A DNA stretch of 36,936 nt from an uncultured Acetatifactor sp. (GCF_910585425.1 NZ_CAJUCP010000051.1:1-36936), one strand, 5' to 3'. Positions 6,886 to 13,663 are shown, numbered from the stretch's first letter. Notes: generated by a model from the sequence alone, not told the origin. Translations and numbers: made by a program.

Positions 6886-8298
6886 ATGCAGAAAGAACAG
6901 AATGCACAGCCGGAGAACAAGATGGGCGTCATGCCCGTGGACAGGCTCCTGTTGTCCATGTCCCTGCCCATGATGATCTCCATGCTGGTGCAGGCGCTCT
7001 ACAACATCGTGGACAGTATCTTCGTGTCCCGGGTCAACGAATACGCCCTGCGGGCGGTGTCGCTGGCCTTTCCCATCCAGAGCCTGATGATCGCCGTGGG
7101 CGTGGGCACTGCGGTGGGCATCAACTCCTTCCTGTCCAGGACGCTGGGGGAGGGGGAGTTCGAGAAAGCCAACCGGATTGCCGTCAATGGCGTCTTCATC
7201 GAATTCGTGGGCTTCCTGGTGTTCGCCCTGATCGGTATCTTTGTGAGCCGTCCTTTTTTCGCCAGCCAGACCTCCATTCAGGAGGTGCAAGACTACGGGA
7301 CGGTTTACCTGACCATCTGCTGCACGGCCAGCGTCGGCATCTTCATGCAGATGGCTTTCGAGCGGCTGCTCCAGTCCACGGGCAAGACGATCTATGCCAT
7401 GATCACCCAGGGGGCGGGAGCCGTCACGAACCTGATCCTGGATCCGATTCTGATATTCGGTCTGCTCGGTTTCCCGGCCATGGGCGTGGCAGGGGCAGCG
7501 GCGGCGACGGTCATCGGGCAGATGGTGGCAGCTGCGCTGGCCATCGTGTTCAACCTGAGATACAATAAGGAGCTGCGCATATCCTTTCGCGGATTCAAGC
7601 CCGATATGGGCCTGATCGGGAATATCTATAAGGTGGGCATCCCCTCCATCGTCATGCAGGCCATCGGCTCTGTGATGACCTATGGCATGAACCTGATCCT
7701 GGAGGCCTACGGCGTGGCCCAGACAGTGTTCGGCATCTATTTCAAGCTCCAGAGCTTCATCTTCATGCCCGTGTTCGGCCTGAACAATGGTCTGGTGCCC
7801 ATCATCGCCTACAATTTCGGCGCCGGGAAGCGGGAGCGCGTGGTGAAGGCCATGAAGAGCAGCATCATCTATGCCGTGTGCATCATGGTGGCGGGGCTGG
7901 CAGCCATGGAGCTGTTCCCCGGGCAGCTGATCGGCATGTTCGATGCGGACGCGGCCTCCGCGGACCTTCTGGTGATAGGGATTCCGGCCCTTCGGACGAT
8001 CTGCCTGAGCTTTGTCTTCGCCGGGTACTGTATCGTGGTGGGCAGCGTGTTCCAGGCCCTGGGGAACGGCGTGTACAGCATGTGCGTCTCCATCGCAAGG
8101 CAGCTCTGCGTGCTGCTGCCGGTGGCGTGGCTGTTCTCCCTAAGCGGCAACGTGAACCTGATATGGTGGGCTTTCCCCATCGCCGAGCTGGTGAGCTTAG
8201 GCATGAGCACCTTTTTCCTGGTGCGGATCAATAAACGGATCATCCGGCATATCTCGGAAAGGCATCCCGGGGAGGACGCTTTAGAGGCATCAAAGTAG
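6886..8298 (+). CDS. MATE family multidrug/sodium-type efflux transporter
   Basis: A 470-residue protein with about twelve hydrophobic segments in two six-helix halves, the standard MATE size. It begins MPVDRLLLSMSLPMMISMLVQALYNIVDSIFVS, the family's first helix with the conserved VD, and has FLSRTLGEGEFEKAN after helix 2. GLNNGLVPIIAYNFGAGKRERV is the matching motif in the second half. The start is ATG 6886 behind AGAGAGGA. The frame is open back to 6535, but that part crosses tRNA-Arg and the promoter. MATE proteins export organic cations in exchange for H+ or Na+; the substrate is unknown. A promoter at 6754 and a leader dyad suggest its own regulation. Confidence 0.9.
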   Translation: MQKEQNAQPENKMGVMPVDRLLLSMSLPMMISMLVQALYNIVDSIFVSRVNEYALRAVSLAFPIQSLMIAVGVGTAVGINSFLSRTLGEGEFEKANRIAVNGVFIEFVGFLVFALIGIFVSRPFFASQTSIQEVQDYGTVYLTICCTASVGIFMQMAFERLLQSTGKTIYAMITQGAGAVTNLILDPILIFGLLGFPAMGVAGAAAATVIGQMVAAALAIVFNLRYNKELRISFRGFKPDMGLIGNIYKVGIPSIVMQAIGSVMTYGMNLILEAYGVAQTVFGIYFKLQSFIFMPVFGLNNGLVPIIAYNFGAGKRERVVKAMKSSIIYAVCIMVAGLAAMELFPGQLIGMFDADAASADLLVIGIPALRTICLSFVFAGYCIVVGSVFQALGNGVYSMCVSIARQLCVLLPVAWLFSLSGNVNLIWWAFPIAELVSLGMSTFFLVRINKRIIRHISERHPGEDALEASK

Positions 8299-8401
8299 CA
8301 AAGGCCATGGGGAGAGCGCAGCTTTCTCGGGGCTTATGGGCAATCAGAAAATCCGGCGGAAAAACTGCCGCAAAAAAATCGCACGAGATGCAGGCGGCGG
8401 C

Positions 8402-8431
8402 TTGACAAGAGGCCCGGATAGTATGTATAAT
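8402..8431 (+). promoter_or_regulatory. Promoter of tRNA-Leu
   Basis: TTGACA (8402-8407), an 18-bp spacer and TATAAT (8426-8431) precede the tRNA by about 41 bp. Apart from this promoter, the 174 bp between the MATE stop (8298) and the tRNA show no gene and no convincing terminator. Confidence 0.85.
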
Positions 8432-8472
8432 CGATATAGTTGCTGCAGGATTTCGGCCTGCGGCAGCGCTAT

Positions 8473-8554
8473 GCGGATATGGCGGAATTGGCAGACGCGC
8501 CAGATTTAGGTTCTGGTGTCCCCCGACGTGCAGGTTCAAGTCCTGTTATCCGCA
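8473..8554 (+). tRNA. tRNA-Leu (anticodon TAG)
   Basis: GCGGATA pairs with TATCCGC. The D arm is TGGCGGAATTGGCAGAC, the anticodon stem-loop CCAGATTTAGGTTCTGG gives TAG, and a variable arm precedes GGTTCAAGTCC. Discriminator A; CCA is not encoded. The prophage integrase gene begins about 145 bp downstream and points toward this tRNA, making its 3' end or its terminator the likely integration target. Confidence 0.95.
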
Positions 8555-8564
8555 GGAGGCAGGG

Positions 8565-8615
8565 AAAGCCGCAGATCCAAGATTTTTCCGTAAAATCAAG
8601 GGCCTGCGGCTTTTT
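8565..8615 (+). terminator. Intrinsic terminator after tRNA-Leu
   Basis: AAAGCCGCAG (8565-8574) pairs with CTGCGGCTTT (8604-8613) and the T-run continues to 8615. Inside the loop GATTTT and AAAATC form a second stem, giving a two-part hairpin. Confidence 0.7.
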
Positions 8616-8698
8616 GCCGCCCTGTTTTAAAACTGGGCTATGTAGCGCAAAACGGTAATATTTAATATTTTTTGTCCAGATTTTTGCCCAGGCTTGCC

Positions 8699-9694
8699 CT
8701 AATTGAAGAGGGCGTTCCGCAGCTTCTCTGCCGCATCCCTCTTGGCTTTTTCTTCCTTATCCATCATTGAGTGCCTGTATACGGATTTCATTACGTGGTC
8801 GGTTTCCCACCCACCCATTTTTAGGATATCGGCTTCCGGTATGCCCAGGGCAGACATCTGGCTCGCAAAATAGTGCCGGAGCTTATGCAAAGAGAAGTGT
8901 GGGATGCCTAAATCCTTTTGGGCCTTTTCTAGGCATTTAGCAATCGTGTTTGGGTGCCCCTTGTATACATAACCCTGTAGCCGTATCTTTTCGGCCACTT
9001 CGGCTGGGATGATGATGTCGCGGGTGCTATCTGTAGTCTTTGTGGTTTTGACGACCCATTGTTTGTTTTCGTCTAATACCAACGCCTTATTTATATGCAC
9101 GATATCACCATCCACATCCTCCGGCTGTAGGGCACATATCTCCGACCGCCGCATCCCATAGCAGGCTAAGGTGATGGGGACTTCATAAGGAGTACCCTTC
9201 ACTGCCTCCAGTATTCTCCTGACATCCTCCTGAGAGGGCGTATACGGCTCAGATTTGACCTTTTGAGGCAGAGTGGTACTGATTTTAAGGTTCGGATAAA
9301 AAGTCCCTAAAACGGCCGTTAGGAAGCCGTGGTAGTTCCGCACGGTCTTCGGGGATCGGCCTACAGAGATTTCGTTTACGAGCCTGTTGACCTCTATCTG
9401 CGTGATGTCGGATACCGGCAGCTTCCGGAACCATTCAGGGAAACGGTTTACGTTCTCGGAATATTCCTTTATCGTCCTGGGTGAGAGGACGTTCCGCTTC
9501 ATGTCCACATAGCTTTCAGCGGCCCGCTGGAAGGTCATCTGGGTGTGGGCGGTCCTTACCTTGTTCAGCTCGTCCGTCATGGCCGTCATGGCTTCCTTTT
9601 GGGTCGGCTTGTGGTCAAAGGATACGGTATACATCTTTCCTTTGTACATCTTCCGGACTCGGTAGCTGTCAGCCCCTCTTTTCTCAATCTTCAT
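8699..9694 (-). CDS. int: Tyrosine-type phage integrase
   Basis: A 331-residue protein reading leftward toward tRNA-Leu. An N-terminal AP2-like DNA-binding segment (YRVRKMYKGKMYTVSFDHKPTQKEA) is followed by a core-binding helical domain (about 50-140) and the catalytic domain. Catalytic residues visible are Arg182 (YGMRRSEICAL), His270 and Arg273 (SLHKLRHYFAS), Trp296 in the His/Trp position (GGWETDHV) and nucleophile Tyr306 (SVYRHSM). It cuts and rejoins attP and attB. The start at 9694 follows GGAGGAG by 6 nt. The frame is open further upstream, but that part overlaps the candidate sRNA and is not protein-like. Confidence 0.93.
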   Translation of the reverse strand: MKIEKRGADSYRVRKMYKGKMYTVSFDHKPTQKEAMTAMTDELNKVRTAHTQMTFQRAAESYVDMKRNVLSPRTIKEYSENVNRFPEWFRKLPVSDITQIEVNRLVNEISVGRSPKTVRNYHGFLTAVLGTFYPNLKISTTLPQKVKSEPYTPSQEDVRRILEAVKGTPYEVPITLACYGMRRSEICALQPEDVDGDIVHINKALVLDENKQWVVKTTKTTDSTRDIIIPAEVAEKIRLQGYVYKGHPNTIAKCLEKAQKDLGIPHFSLHKLRHYFASQMSALGIPEADILKMGGWETDHVMKSVYRHSMMDKEEKAKRDAAEKLRNALFN

Positions 9695-9745
9695 TGCATC
9701 TCCTCCTTTTTTGGGTATAAAAATAACAGCCAGCGCATTTGACGC

Positions 9746-9774
9746 TTGCAGGCTGCCCCCGGAGGTGATACAAT
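9746..9774 (+). promoter_or_regulatory. Promoter of candidate small RNA
   Basis: TTGCAG (9746-9751), a 17-bp spacer and TACAAT (9769-9774) lie in the integrase upstream region, facing right. CCCCGGAGG (9757-9765) in the spacer is the inverse of CCTCCGGGG (9795-9803) just past the predicted start, so the promoter carries a 9-bp inverted repeat that could be an operator. Confidence 0.5.
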
Positions 9775-9780
9775 GTTTTT

Positions 9781-9846
9781 GTGATTGAGGTATCCCTCCG
9801 GGGTATATCTTTGGCCGTCCGGTGCTGGTAACACCGGGCGGTTTTT
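9781..9846 (+). ncRNA. Candidate 66-nt small RNA upstream of the integrase
   Basis: A promoter-like pair ends at 9774 and a strong intrinsic terminator ends at 9846: CCGTCCGGTG (9815-9824) and CACCGGGCGG (9832-9841, one G-U pair) with a 7-nt loop and five T. No open frame of useful length lies between. The product would be transcribed away from the integrase. It would be antisense to any integrase leader that starts upstream, and to the 3' side of a transcript from the Rpn gene. It could control integrase, or be the antitoxin RNA of a decayed type I system. Known only by sequence pattern. Confidence 0.5.
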
Positions 9847-9858
9847 CTATGTGCAGGA

Positions 9859-9874
9859 GTTGCGACGTCGCAAC
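9859..9874. repeat. 16-bp palindrome GTTGCGACGTCGCAAC
   Basis: A perfect 16-bp palindrome lies between the candidate sRNA terminator and the stop of the Rpn gene. It shares its outer five bases on each side with three other palindromes in the prophage (15875, 22202, 33259). Confidence 0.75.
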
Positions 9875-9902
9875 AACTTCCGATAATGAGGAACCCGAAA
9901 AA

Positions 9903-10733
9903 TCAGAGGGAATCAATGTCGGCAGGAGAGAGGCCGGTTATCTTTAAGATTATTTCCCTGCCGATCCCTTCCTTTTTCATGTTGCGCGCATACTCAAGGC
10001 TTTTATTGCGTTCGCCGATCTGTATGCCGCGCTGCTCCGCTTCATACATGCCTTCGTTATAGTCCCGGATAGCCTTTTCGCGTGCCTCGTATTCCAGGCG
10101 CTTCTGACTGTCCTGGCTGATTACCTGTAGCTTCTGGTAGGCGCTCTCGATATAAGGGTTCTTTTCCGCAAGCATGTCAAATTCCTCCTTCCGTTCCGCG
10201 CTGATGAATTTCGCCCACAACTCCAGGTCTGTGCAGTCCTCGCCCAGGGCTTCCGGCAGCTTGGGCAGTTCTATGACATGGAATTCCATCTTGTCCGTGT
10301 AAAGGAAGTGCCGTTTGTCTTCCCTGATATGGAAGCAGGAGTGAAATTCTGTTTCGCCCTGGAAAAGGATAAAGTCCAGGATGCTGATGCTGACGCACTT
10401 TTTGAAGACATGGTAGCTGTCCCCGGGATTGATCTGTTCCGTGAACATCTTCGCTAGGTAGAACAGGGAACGGTCAGCCCATACCTTCAGCTCAGACAGT
10501 TGGATTTCAATATCGATTTCGCTGTCATTGTCCATGAGGAGCCGGACATCCAGAATCCCCTGCTTGTCATCTTCGTGTTCCCGGCGCAGGTTCGTATTGA
10601 GGATCCGGGTCTCCATGATGCTTTCCGGATCAATCATGAGCACTGCTGCCAAGAAGCCTGTGCGGGCTTTTCCGTCTTCCATGATTTCCTTGAATGCGAA
10701 ATCGATTTTGGGCTTCATTAAAAAATAGGCCAT
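9903..10733 (-). CDS. Rpn family / PD-(D/E)XK nuclease-transposase-like protein
   Basis: A 276-residue protein that opens MKPKIDFAFKEIM, the signature start of the Rpn/PF12784 group. GILDVRLLMDNDSEIDIEIQ holds the nuclease core: Asp62, then Glu76-Ile-Gln78 in the E-x-Q form. Members of this group promote RecA-independent recombination or cut DNA, and often sit among mobile genes. The C-terminal part is helical and charged, ending KEGIGREIILKITGLSPADIDSL. The start follows AAAGGAG by 6 nt. Leftward, it lies between the zinc-ribbon gene and the integrase. Its place in a lysogeny arm suggests expression from the prophage, perhaps in defence or DNA exchange; no phage role is known to me. Confidence 0.8.
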   Translation of the reverse strand: MAYFLMKPKIDFAFKEIMEDGKARTGFLAAVLMIDPESIMETRILNTNLRREHEDDKQGILDVRLLMDNDSEIDIEIQLSELKVWADRSLFYLAKMFTEQINPGDSYHVFKKCVSISILDFILFQGETEFHSCFHIREDKRHFLYTDKMEFHVIELPKLPEALGEDCTDLELWAKFISAERKEEFDMLAEKNPYIESAYQKLQVISQDSQKRLEYEAREKAIRDYNEGMYEAEQRGIQIGERNKSLEYARNMKKEGIGREIILKITGLSPADIDSL

Positions 10734-10790
10734 GGCATTCTCCTTTCATAACAGATTAGTCATTTGATTTCCCCTTTTCATTTGATTCTT

Positions 10791-10818
10791 ATCATAACGC
10801 TGCCGTAGCTCAATCCAA
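10791..10818 (-). promoter_or_regulatory. Possible promoter of the Rpn gene
   Basis: On the minus strand TTGGAT (10818-10813), a 16-bp spacer and TATGAT (10796-10791) lie about 57 bp before the start codon. Downstream, AATCAAATGA occurs twice, 18 bp apart (10787-10778 and 10769-10760), as a direct repeat that could bind a regulator. Confidence 0.4.
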
Positions 10819-10921
10819 CTCACCGTACATCCGCCTATGTTCTGCGGCCCGGAAGAAGCAGGCTGGGCCGTAGAGGTTTTCTATTAACTTGACGTCTTCT
10901 TCCTTCTCCTTCAGGGCCTTA

Positions 10922-11240
10922 TTAAGGATTGTCCCGGCTGGTCTCCCAAGTATATCCGCAATTTTGGCAGATGGCCACAGTATGCCAAAGGCTATCGGTT
11001 TGATGATATGAGCCGACCTGATGTATAGAATTTTGTTTCCTTTTTCTGCGGGTATATCCAAGTGTAAGTAAGTATATCAGAATATATATGCAGAATCCAA
11101 ATCCACCAACCTACAAATATCCAGTACAGTATGCCATGCTTTTTCTTGGCATAAACACCTTTATTACCGCTTACGTTTCCTATTTTTTCACGATGGATTT
11201 TGACGTTTTCACAGTTACATTTTGGACATAGCATAAGCAA
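10922..11240 (-). pseudogene. Zinc-ribbon membrane protein with a frameshift
   Basis: From 11240 leftward the frame encodes MLMLCPKCNCENV, the first C-x2-C of a zinc ribbon, then a linker and one hydrophobic segment (HGILYWIFVGWWIWILHIY). This frame ends at 10992 without a second C-x2-C. In another frame 10922-11060 reads through HTVAICQNCGYTWE to a stop, supplying the missing half. Removing one A from an A5 tract near 11040 joins the two frames into one protein of about 105 residues. This may be a mutation, phase variation or sequencing error. Similar small proteins with split zinc ribbons occur in Firmicutes prophages; role unknown. Confidence 0.6.
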
Positions 11241-11283
11241 ATCCTCCCCTTCTCCTTTTTAGTTTTTAAAGTACCAGAACTGT

Positions 11284-11757
11284 TTATCCTATGAGCTGGC
11301 TTTTTAAATATAATGTGGGCTCGAAGAATAGCACATCATCCTCTAATGGAATGAAGATGCCGTATTCTTCTTTATATCCGCTAATCGCTTCTAATAGAAG
11401 CTCTTCCGTTATCCCCATTTCATCAGCAATCTCATTCAAATTTTTATAACCACTTTTTAAGAGGTAAGCTATGGTCCTTACATTAGCCAAATGCTTATGC
11501 AGGATTTTCCTTGTCTTGCGTTCTTGCCAGGTGTTTCCGGGCACTCTTTGGTCTCGGATATTCCCGACATTGATTTGGCTATGTATGACTTCTTCGGCAA
11601 GGATGCAGGCCTTTTCAGTTGTCGTTTCTATATTCTGATTCAATCCGATACAGTTGTCGTAGATAAGTCCCTTTGCCTGAGATTCAAATGGGACGTTTTC
11701 TGCAACGCTCAATCCGATATCATCAGCTTTCTGCAACCACTGTTCGTATAGATTCAT
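11284..11757 (-). CDS. ImmA/IrrE-like metallopeptidase
   Basis: A 157-residue protein from ATG 11757; a GTG at 11769 is an alternative start. ACILAEEVIHSQINVGNI contains EExxH (Glu55, Glu56, His59) followed by a downstream loop, as in clostridial ImmA proteins where Glu replaces the first His of HExxH. In ICEBs1 ImmA cleaves the ImmR repressor. The C-terminal half has a helix-turn-helix-like segment (NLNEIADEMGITEELLLEAI). It starts about 15 nt after the repressor stop, in the same leftward unit, so it likely cleaves that repressor during induction. Confidence 0.8.
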   Translation of the reverse strand: MNLYEQWLQKADDIGLSVAENVPFESQAKGLIYDNCIGLNQNIETTTEKACILAEEVIHSQINVGNIRDQRVPGNTWQERKTRKILHKHLANVRTIAYLLKSGYKNLNEIADEMGITEELLLEAISGYKEEYGIFIPLEDDVLFFEPTLYLKSQLIG

Positions 11758-11771
11758 TCCCCTTATCACCC

Positions 11772-12509
11772 CTAGCGTTTCTGTTTCTTCACCATTTCTC
11801 TTATCAGCATCGAATCCCTTTCCATTTTCTCCAGCTCTTCATCTGTGATTTCAGCGTCATTGTGCGCGGCCTTGACAGTGAGGTAATCAGGCACTTCTTG
11901 TTTTGCATACTGAGGCGCCTCTGGCAGTTCTTCTGTGGCTCCGGCGTAGTCTTCGTCGCGGGCTGCGTTGACATAGTTGGCAGTTGATTCTGAGTCAATT
12001 TTTAAATCCGACCGTATAGATATTATATTATTACGTAATTTATTATCTATAATAGTTTTAAAAATAAAATGTATCTGATCAATTGAAGCCGTTATAAGAT
12101 CTGAAAGCTCTTTCGGAGAAAGCTTCACTATACAATCATTAAATACAATTTGAGCTTGATTGGCAAAAATAGAAAACTCAAAACCGCATTCTTTTGCAAG
12201 GGTGCTGATGGATTGTAAAACCTCGTCGCCGACTTCTTCGTGGTTGGTAACTATAAACGTATTCCGTTCTTTAGGAACATCATAACCCATTAACCATGCT
12301 TCACTGACATTCAGAGCAAGGCCTAGTACAGAGAGTTTTTCTTGCCCTGGTTCGACTTTTCCATTAACATATTGGCTTAAATCATTGCGTCCCAATTTGA
12401 TATTATATTGTTTACAATAAGGCTTACATTTTTCTAGTATGTCTACCTGTCTAAGATTTCTTTCCTCCATTAAAGTATTTAAGCGGATGGCAGTATTTTC
12501 AACTTTCAT
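11772..12509 (-). CDS. CI-type phage repressor (XRE family HTH)
   Basis: A 245-residue protein with an N-terminal XRE-type helix-turn-helix (about 8-70: RNLRQVDILEKC, GRNDLSQYVNGKVEPG, LGLALNVSEAWLMGYD). The rest is a variable, helical C-terminal part. There is no Ala-Gly cleavage site or Ser/Lys dyad as in LexA-like repressors, which fits inactivation by the ImmA-like protease encoded next to it. GGAGGG stands 12 nt before ATG 12509, a longer gap than usual. It faces the Cro-like gene across a 166-bp switch and should bind the TTGAAC-type dyads there to hold the lysogenic state. Confidence 0.88.
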   Translation of the reverse strand: MKVENTAIRLNTLMEERNLRQVDILEKCKPYCKQYNIKLGRNDLSQYVNGKVEPGQEKLSVLGLALNVSEAWLMGYDVPKERNTFIVTNHEEVGDEVLQSISTLAKECGFEFSIFANQAQIVFNDCIVKLSPKELSDLITASIDQIHFIFKTIIDNKLRNNIISIRSDLKIDSESTANYVNAARDEDYAGATEELPEAPQYAKQEVPDYLTVKAAHNDAEITDEELEKMERDSMLIREMVKKQKR

Positions 12510-12538
12510 AGTTAATGTATTCCCTCCTTTCTTTCTGT

Positions 12539-12567
12539 ACTATAACACAGCTTGAACAAAAGTTCAA
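12539..12567 (-). promoter_or_regulatory. Repressor promoter (leftward)
   Basis: On the minus strand TTGAAC (12567-12562), a 17-bp spacer and TATAGT (12544-12539) drive the repressor gene. The -35 box is one arm of operator 12552-12567, so a bound regulator would cover RNA polymerase's site. Confidence 0.8.
12552..12567. promoter_or_regulatory. Operator 1, TTGAACAAAAGTTCAA
   Basis: A dyad of TTGAAC and GTTCAA arms with a 4-bp spacer, overlapping the -35 of the leftward promoter. Its arms point opposite to operators 2 and 3 (TTGAAC first rather than TGTTCAA first). An unpaired TTGAACA half-site follows at 12595-12601. Confidence 0.75.
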
Positions 12568-12608
12568 TAATAAAAAACAAAAAATACAAAAATCTTGAAC
12601 AAAATATA

Positions 12609-12637
12609 TTGACAGTAGACATGCGGTGTGATAATAT
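12609..12637 (+). promoter_or_regulatory. Early promoter of the phage (rightward)
   Basis: TTGACA (12609-12614), a 17-bp spacer and TAATAT (12632-12637) face the Cro-like gene. The predicted start of transcription is near 12644, inside operator 12643-12661, so a bound repressor would block it. Confidence 0.85.
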
Positions 12638-12642
12638 GAAAA

Positions 12643-12661
12643 TGTTCAATAGCATTGAACA
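12643..12661. promoter_or_regulatory. Operator 2, TGTTCAA-N5-TTGAACA
   Basis: TGTTCAATAGCATTGAACA is a dyad with 7-bp perfect arms and a 5-bp spacer. It covers the predicted start of the early transcript and ends 1 bp before the ribosome site of the Cro-like gene. Confidence 0.85.
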
Positions 12662-12675
12662 TAGGAGGTGAGGGA

Positions 12676-12900
12676 TTGTCATACGATTATAGAAAGCTAC
12701 GAGGAAGAATTGTGGAGAAGTATGGGACTTTAAAAGACTTTGCATCTGATATGGGATGGTCGGAAAGAACATTAAGCCTCAAGATGAATTGTAAGGTATT
12801 CTGGAAGCAGCCTGAAATTACTAAAGCCGCAGCGCTTCTTGAAATCTCTTCTGATAGGGTAGTGGATTATTTTTTTACTCAAAATGTTCAAAAACATTGA
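12676..12900 (+). CDS. Cro-like DNA-binding protein (DUF739-type)
   Basis: A 74-residue protein from TTG 12676, placed 7 nt after AGGAGG; an earlier in-frame TTG falls in the operator. The sequence SYDYRKLRGRIVEKYGTLKDFASDMGWSERTLSLKMN and ISSDRVVDYFF fits the small DUF739 helix-turn-helix proteins that sit opposite phage repressors. It is the first early gene. Its stop lies inside operator 3, so repression may reach past its own start. Expected role: compete with the repressor and commit to lytic growth. Confidence 0.85.
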   Translation: MSYDYRKLRGRIVEKYGTLKDFASDMGWSERTLSLKMNCKVFWKQPEITKAAALLEISSDRVVDYFFTQNVQKH

Positions 12901-12903
12901 ACA
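12885..12903. promoter_or_regulatory. Operator 3, TGTTCAA-N5-TTGAACA
   Basis: TGTTCAAAAACATTGAACA has the same 7-bp arms and 5-bp spacer as operator 2. It overlaps the stop of the Cro-like gene and lies just before the next ribosome site, 242 bp downstream of operator 2. This suits a roadblock or a DNA loop to the switch. Confidence 0.75.
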
Positions 12904-12921
12904 AAAGAGGTGAGGAAGAGA

Positions 12922-13125
12922 ATGGAAATTAGAAGCTTGGAAGTGGACTTCGATAAGGGAACCTTAAGAATCAATGGAGAGGAGCTTAAGGAATCGCCTG
13001 TCATAGTCGTCCTTCCTGGCCCGGAAGATGGCTTCCCATATCGGAAGCTATTCAATCCAGAACTGGCGACCGGGCGCAAAGAAGAGTGTGACAGGCTGAC
13101 CGTTATGTATAGCAAAGGAGAGTAG
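12922..13125 (+). CDS. Small early phage protein, unknown function
   Basis: A 67-residue acidic protein from ATG 12922, preceded by AGAGGTGAGGAAG. It starts MEIRSLEVDFDKGTLRINGEEL, a beta-hairpin-like pattern, then PVIVVLPGPEDGFPYRKLFNPE. There is no membrane segment or Cys. The sequence type recurs next to phage cro genes in gut Firmicutes as I recall, but without a known role. It is the second gene of the early operon. Confidence 0.6.
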   Translation: MEIRSLEVDFDKGTLRINGEELKESPVIVVLPGPEDGFPYRKLFNPELATGRKEECDRLTVMYSKGE

Positions 13126-13134
13126 GTGAGGAAG

Positions 13135-13254
13135 ATGTGGCAATGGCTACAGAAAAACCACCCCATAGCTTACGAGGTGATTTGGAGTGCAGTAGCAGCG
13201 ATGGGAATAGCCTCAATCGTAATCAGCATCATATGTATTGTAGGCAGAGGCTGA
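13135..13254 (+). CDS. 39-residue small membrane protein
   Basis: A short frame starts at ATG 13135, 4 nt after GGTGAGGAAG and 9 nt past the previous stop. It encodes a Trp-containing N-terminus (MWQWLQKNHPIAYEVIW), then one hydrophobic helix (AVAAMGIASIVISIICIV) and a GRG end. Spacing and ribosome site fit an early-operon gene. Its last 26 bp overlap, tail to tail, the 3' end of the leftward gene 13229-13582, which also ends in a membrane helix. It may be a holin-like peptide, an exclusion peptide or a membrane anchor; nothing proves which. Confidence 0.6.
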   Translation: MWQWLQKNHPIAYEVIWSAVAAMGIASIVISIICIVGRG

Positions 13255-13582
13255 CGATGCTCAGAACGAATGCCGCGATGGCAATCAGAAGAGTGACCCA
13301 TGCACGGAATTCGGTATGCCTGAAATGTTTCCGCTCTTTAAGGGCTTGGGAGATGGCCGCAATTCCTTTGTAAGTGATTTCCAAGGGAGTATCAAAGGAG
13401 ATTAGGTCTCCTTCAAGGGGCTCTATCTCCACGCCTTTCCTGATATATCCCAGGGACATCAGGTAGTGTACGGAATCCGATAACGAAAAGGGATCTGCAT
13501 TTAAGATTGCGCCCAGTTGAGTCAGGTTAAGGGTATGTCGTTCTTTAAAGAGTGTGAGCAGAGATAATGTTGTGTCATCCAT
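13229..13582 (-). CDS. Winged-helix-like protein with C-terminal membrane anchor
   Basis: A 117-residue protein from ATG 13582 (AAAGGA about 10 nt upstream). Residues about 1-55 read like a winged helix (LFKERHTLNLTQLGAILNADPFSLSDSVHYLMSLGYIRKG), with a wing-like acidic stretch, then a helix and one transmembrane segment (WVTLLIAIAAFVLSIVSLCL) at the very end. It is the only leftward gene inside the rightward early region and has its own promoter at 13635-13663, so it is probably expressed in the lysogen. A membrane-tethered regulator or superinfection-exclusion protein would fit. Early transcription from the left would run antisense to it. Confidence 0.7.
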   Translation of the reverse strand: MDDTTLSLLTLFKERHTLNLTQLGAILNADPFSLSDSVHYLMSLGYIRKGVEIEPLEGDLISFDTPLEITYKGIAAISQALKERKHFRHTEFRAWVTLLIAIAAFVLSIVSLCLQYI

Positions 13583-13634
13583 AACAGTAAAGTCCTTTCT
13601 TGCGTACTCGGCTCTGGCGGGAGCCTGTACCATT

Positions 13635-13663
13635 AGTATAAAAGAGAGGTTAGGGAAAATCAA
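13635..13663 (-). promoter_or_regulatory. Promoter of the leftward early-region gene
   Basis: On the minus strand TTGATT (13663-13658), a 17-bp spacer and TATACT (13640-13635) precede the start codon by about 53 bp. Its independence from the repressor switch suggests prophage-state expression. Confidence 0.65.

Noticed and set aside
8340..8385. Terminator for the MATE gene (CGGC/GCCG with A-run)
   Set aside because: The stem is short with mismatches and the A-run is on the wrong strand for rightward termination.
9695..9916. N-terminal extension of the integrase
   Set aside because: The upstream codons cross the candidate sRNA and its hairpins and are not protein-like. GGAGGAG sets the start at 9694.
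10810..11061. Leftward 83-codon frame after the zinc-ribbon gene
   Set aside because: It lacks an ATG and ribosome site, and runs over the second zinc-ribbon half, which explains the sequence better in another frame.
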